64,000 nucleotides of DNA from Vitellaria paradoxa (taxonomy: Eukaryota; Streptophyta; Magnoliopsida; Ericales; Sapotaceae). Shown here one piece after another: positions 59,218 to 64,000 of the stretch. Under the pieces are notes generated by a model. It did not search any database, had not been told where the DNA came from, and worked only from the letters and a program-made list of their open reading frames with translations. Numbering within the stretch: position 1 is the first letter of the stretch; every line of letters starts with the position of its first letter. The position numbers and the translations under genes are program-made. The stretch spans positions 42,610,663 through 42,674,662 of the forward strand of contig CM034239.1 in NCBI GenBank assembly GCA_019916065.1, given 5' to 3'.

Positions 59218-62200
59218 CTAATTCCGGAACTCATAAGGTAAAGGATCTAGAAGATCCCACGACTTAGCCAAACCAATAAAATTCTCCAAATAGGGTTTTA
59301 GCCTATGCCCATTAACTTTAAAACGACTCCCATTGCTCGGCTTTTCTATTTCAATGGCTCCATGATCCGATACGTGTGTGACAACGAATGGTCCCAACCA
59401 CTTAGATTGCAATTTACCCGGAAATAGGTGAAGTCGTGAGCAATAAAGCAATACCTTTTGACCTTCATGAAATGAGCATCGTGCAATATGCCAGTCATGT
59501 ATTTTCTTTATCCTTGCCTTGGAGATCAATGCATTTTCATATGCATCGTTCTGTAATTCCTCCATTTCTGCAATTTGTAGTTTACGGTGCAACCCAACCT
59601 CATCAAGATCAAGATTAAATTTCTTAATTGCCCAATAAACTTTATGTTCTACTTCAACGGGCAAATGGCATGGTTTACCGTAAACTAACCTGTATGGTGA
59701 CATTCCCAAAGTGGTCTTATAAGCGGTACGATATGCCCAAAGGGAATCGATTAACCTTAGTGACCAATCCTTGCGATTTGGATTAACAGTCTTTTCTAGA
59801 ATTTGCTTGATTTCCCTATTTGCAAGCTCTACTTGGCCACTTGTCTAGGGATGATATGTGGTACTCATTTTTTGGACTACCCCATATTTTAGCAATAGGG
59901 TTCCTACTGCTCAATTGCAGAAATGTTTTCCTCCATCACTTATAATTGCTCGAGGTACCCCGAAATGTGAAAATATGTTTTCATGGAGGAATTTAAGCAC
60001 GACTTTATGATCATTAGTCATGGTGGCAATTGTTTCCACCCATTTGGAGACATAATCAACCCCAACTAAGATTAATTCATACCCAAATGAAACTGGGAAG
60101 GGACCCATGAAATCTATTCCCCAACAGTTAAAAATCTCTAAAACAATAATGAGAAATAGAGGCATCATGTTCCTGCGTGTTAAACTCCCCAAGCGTTGAC
60201 ACCTATCACATGTAATGCAAAAAATGATGCACATCTTTAAATAGTGTGGGCCAATAGAATCCACATTGAAGAATTTTAGCGGCTGTTTTGTTAGTAGAAA
60301 AATGGCCACCACACGCTTGAGAGTGACAGAACTTGATTATGCTTGGAACTTCCCACTCTGGGATACAACGGCATATCACTTGATCAGGGCAATATCTAAA
60401 AAAATACGGATCATCCCAAAAAAAACTCGTACATTTCTAAGAAATTTCTTCTTATCCTTATAGTTCCATTCTTCTGGGAGTTTGCCTATCACTAGATAAT
60501 TAGCAATATCAGCATACAAGGAGGATTGGATGTTGTTACTGCTTCTATGTTAAACAATTGTTTGTCCGGGAAGCTATCATTTATTTGAGTTTCATCATGG
60601 GAATAAGCTTCCACCGATAAACGTGACAAATGATCCGCTACGACATTTTCAACACCTTTTTTGTCTCTAATTTCAAGGTCAAACTCTTGTAACAGTAATA
60701 TCCATTAGATTAATCGTGGTTTGGCCTCTTGCTTGGTTAACAAGTATTTAAGTGCTGAACGATCAGTGAAAATGATTACTAAAGAACAAATAAGATAAGA
60801 TCGAAATTTGTTAGGGGCGAAAACAACTGCTAGCAATTCTTTTTCAGTTGTCATATAATTTCTCTGTGCCTCGTTTAAGGTTTTACTAGCATAGTAAATA
60901 ACATACGCTTTTTTATCCCTTCTTTGTCCTAACACAGCTCCGATAGCATAATCATTTGCGTCACACATAAACTCAAAAGGGAGTGACCAGTTAGGAGGTT
61001 GTAGAATAGGAGTTGAGGTTAGACAACCCTTTAGTTTATCGAATGACTTTTGGCACTGGGAAGTCCATTCAAATGGGGTATCTTGCATCAACAACTAACA
61101 TAAGGGTTTAGACATCTCACTAAAAGATTGAATAAATCTTCTATAAAACCCAGCGTGTCCTAAGAATGACCTAATATCCCTTACAGATTGAGGAGTGGGT
61201 AGTTTTTGAATCAACTCAACCTTAGCTTAATCTACTTGAATGCCTTCTTTAGATACAATGTGTCCTAATACGATTCCTTGGGTGACCATAAAATGGCACT
61301 TTTTCCAATTTAACACTAGGTTCTTTTCCTCACATCGTGTCAAAACTAACTCAAGGTTCTTTAGACACTATTCAAATGAATCTCCATAAATAGAGAAATC
61401 GTCTATGAATACTTCGACTATTTCTTCTACCATTTCGCTAAGATACTCATCATGCAGCATTGAAAAGTAGCTGGAGCATTGCACAGGCCAAAGGGCATTC
61501 TTTTATATGCGAAGGTACCAAAAGGACAAGTGAACGTGGTTTTAGCTTGGTCCTCTAAGGCTACCTCTATTTGATTATACCCGGAATAGCCATCTAAAAA
61601 ACAATAATAAGCATAGCCAGCTATTCTTTCTAGAACTTGGTCTAAGAAGGGAAGAGGAAAATGATTTTTTCATGTAACTGCGTTAAGTTTCCTATAGTCG
61701 ATACACACTCTTCAACCAGTTTGTATTCTAGTTGGAACCAACTCATTTTTCTCATTCTGAACTACTGTAACCCCTGATTTCTTAGGAACTGCCTGCGTAG
61801 GGCTCACCCACTTAGAGTCAGAGATAGGATAAATTATCCCTACATCTAAGAATTTCAACACTTCAGCCCTTACTACTTCTTTCATATTCAGATTGAGTCG
61901 TTGTTGCATCTGACGAACTAGTTTAGCTTCCTCTTTTAAATATATACGATGTGTGCAAATGAGATGACTTATACCTGTTAGGTCGGCAACTAACCACCCT
62001 AGAGCTTTCTTATGACTTTTCAAAAGTTGAACTAACATATGCTCTTGATGGCTAGTTAATTTTGAAGAAATGACTACAAGATATTTCTCTCCCTTACCTA
62101 GGAAAGCATATTTTAGATTGTGGGGTAAGGGTTTTCTATCAGGGCTAGGAGCTTTCAGTTCCGAGGACTTTGCTTTATTTAAAAGAGGTCCTAAACTCTC

Positions 62201-62862
62201 AAAAGTTGGGTTCCACTTTCCTACAGACATGATTGGGCACAATTCCAACCAATCAACTACGGCTCCTAACTCTTGGGTTGATATCATAGGATATAAATTC
62301 TCTTCACTAAAACGAATAGCTTTCTCTAAAGGATCTTCAATAAATTCACGATCTACATAATCCTGAACTATGGATTCTACTAAATCCACTTCCTGTATAT
62401 CAGGCACCTCTTTTGGCCGTTTGGTAACATGAAAGATATTCATTTCAAACTCAATGTTACCAAAAGACATTTTCATGGATCCATTCCTACAATTAATTAA
62501 AGCATTCAAAGTTGCTAAGAATGGTCGTTCTAGAATCACTAGTGTCTAATCAGGTGCAGATAAACTGGTAAGTGGTTGAGTATCTAAGATTATGAAATCC
62601 ACTGAAAAATAAAAATTTTTCAATTGTACCAGTACATCTTCAACTATACCTCGTGGGACTTTAATTGATCTATCTGCAAGTTGCAAAGTCACACGGCATG
62701 GGTATGCTTCAACTCACCTAAGCCCAATTGCTCGTATACTGAGTAAGGGAGCAAATTCACACTCGCTCCTAAGTAAAGCAGTGCTATACTAATATAATAC
62801 CTCCCTATATAACAATATATAGTAAGGCATCCAAGGTCTTTATACTTAGGGGGAGTACGATA
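59218..62862 (-). pseudogene. Athila-like pol remnant: protease, RT, RNase H, integrase
   Basis: Protease is near 62790 with LGASVNLLP, but the preceding catalytic Asp is Tyr (YLGAS). RT spans about 62000-61110 and includes CIDYRKLN near 61690, MPFGLCNAP near 61485 and an intact VFIDDFSIYG near 61410. RNase H is about 61094-60600 with MCDANDYAIG. Integrase runs from about 60290 to 59218 with a CDRC knuckle half, [17 protein letters not shown] and a C-terminal block ending at 59218. The reading frame changes at least three times and stops are frequent, so no functional product is expected. Confidence 0.85.
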
Positions 62863-64000
62863 TTATACTATGACACTTGCTTGCTCAGTGAGAAATGCTT
62901 TTCTTTCACATTTAATCCCCTTTTTCACAGTACATAATTCCTTGAGAAATTTGGCATACAAGGGGATTTGCTTAATTGCATCAAGGAGAAGTATATTAAT
63001 TTTCACTTGTTTGAATACCTCTAGCAATTCAGCTGCTTGGGCTTCTTTCTTCGCTTTCAAAAATCTCTGAGGGAATGGTGCTTTGGGAACATATTCCCTA
63101 GGTATTATCATGGGTTCTTCTTCGTTTCCCTCTTTCTTTTCCTCCTCCTTTTCCATTTTCTCTTGTTCTTCTGTTGTGGACTCCTCAACTATGATTGGTT
63201 CTTTCCCCGCCTTCTTACGATCATCCACCACATATTTAGGTTTCAACTCTTCACTCATTTTATCCTTCCTAGAAAGAATAGTTTTATCTACAATTCTCCC
63301 ACTCCTAAGTGTTGTGATGTTTTGGACTTGTTCTATATTCCCTGGAATATTAGAAGATCCTTCAACCTGTTTAGCTTGACTACTGGATTTGGATGAAGTT
63401 GAGCCAAAAATTGACCATTTGGTTGTGTAACCAGTGTTTGCGTCAAAAGAGTCAATTGGCTCTTGATTTCATTCATATTTCTATCATTTTGAATCCAACA
63501 CGTATGCTGACTATTCATGAATTGTTGAAGTGTTTCTTCTGTGAATCTCTTGTTTGGAGGAATGTAAGGAGCATGGGATGGTCCCACATTCTAAGACATT
63601 CCTGGATGAGACATTGGGGCTTGAAGAACTAGAGGATGAGACGCAGAATAGGATTGTGAAATTTGAACTCCTTCATTTCTCCAACTAAAATTGGGGTGAT
63701 TCCTCATTGACGGATTATAAGTCTCAGAATAGGGATTTCTTCCGACATTTTGTCCCCTATATGGTGGGCAATATTGGCTTATGGCATGTATTGGGAGTTC
63801 ATTAGATGGTTGGCTTTGCGCAACCTCTCTACAAATAGAGAGGTTAGGACAGTTGTTTGCCCAATGGGATTGGCTATCACAAATTATGCAGTAGACATCT
63901 ACCACGGGTTCTTTCATGGGTTATGGATCTTTCTTAATCTTCAAAGTTTCTATTTCCCTAGAAAGAGTGGCTAATTTTGCCTTAAGATCATCAGTTTCAC
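62863..64000 (-). pseudogene. Athila-like gag 3' part with CCHC knuckle, broken, continues beyond the window
   Basis: CIICDSQSHWANNC (about 63890-63849) is a CX2CX4HX4C knuckle. It is followed in the same frame, past a stop near 63588, by a Gln-rich segment and, after a frameshift near 63300, by a Glu/Lys-rich linker (EEQEKMEKEEEKK) and the conserved FPQRFLKAKK and INILLLDAIKQIP blocks that precede protease. N-terminal gag lies to the right of the window. Confidence 0.78.

Larger units (their letters stand above)
54370..64000 (-). mobile_element. Athila-like Ty3/gypsy retrotransposon, decayed, 5' part beyond the window
   Basis: Read on the minus strand from the right edge: gag with a CCHC knuckle, linker, protease, RT, RNase H, integrase, then two further ORFs, a polypurine-like tract (AGTTGGGGGGTAGGG, about 56122-56136) and a probable LTR (about 56115 down to 54370). 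The gag-pol junction wording (FPQRFLKAKK...ILLLDAIKQIP) and the presence of ORFs after integrase are typical of the Athila lineage. Several frameshifts and stops mark it as old. Left LTR border TGATAGACTC at 54370 is tentative. Confidence 0.82.

Overview
This is an AT-rich piece of a flowering-plant nuclear genome, most likely a eudicot and perhaps a woody one. The evidence is genes with many GT-AG introns, a TIR-NB-LRR immune receptor, a UGT78-type flavonoid glucosyltransferase and WSD1-type wax synthases. Dense plant transposons are also present: tRNA-derived SINEs, Tourist-like MITEs, a CACTA element, LINE pieces and two Ty3/gypsy lineages. I cannot name the species from the sequence alone. 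All exon joins below were read by eye from splice sites, reading phase and remembered family sequence; no search was run.

Layout. From 1 to 8.4 kb on the minus strand lies a dihydroorotase gene (de novo pyrimidine synthesis, PYR4 type), cut by the left edge of the window and with two SINEs and a LINE fragment in its introns. From 8.4 to 11 kb is MITE-rich spacer. From 11.0 to 14.3 kb (minus) is a complete three-exon UGT78-like gene whose second intron splits the PSPG box and whose first intron carries a SINE. From 14.3 to 19.3 kb is AT-rich spacer. From 19.3 to 24.3 kb (plus) is a six-exon TIR-NB-LRR gene that is intact in layout but has an in-frame TAG in the TIR domain, a changed P-loop and an altered MHD motif.

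From 24.3 to 27.9 kb is spacer containing a foldback of about 1.5 kb. From 27.9 to 44.2 kb (plus) lie two tandem WSD1-like wax ester synthase/diacylglycerol acyltransferase copies. The first is a relic lacking the catalytic HHxxxDG exon. The second has all five exons but a one-base frameshift near 42,465. Between and inside them are a CACTA element, several MITEs, a SINE and LINE remnants.

From 44.2 to 64 kb the window is mostly retrotransposons. A plus-strand Del/Tekay-like chromovirus has a nearly absent 5' LTR and a pol frame that stays open in phase while carrying 16 stop codons. It is followed by a minus-strand Athila-like element that carries an extra post-integrase ORF and a small acidic ORF, and that runs off the right edge.

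The cellular genes do not form a pathway. They are ordinary neighbours: pyrimidine synthesis, flavonoid glycosylation, immune sensing and surface lipid synthesis. The notable theme is decay and transposon load. At least two of the five gene copies are visibly broken, and the silent regions hold a layered record of insertions with readable target-site duplications. I found no clearly new biological system; the best leads are the altered immune receptor, the large foldback beside it, and the transition-biased decay of the chromovirus.
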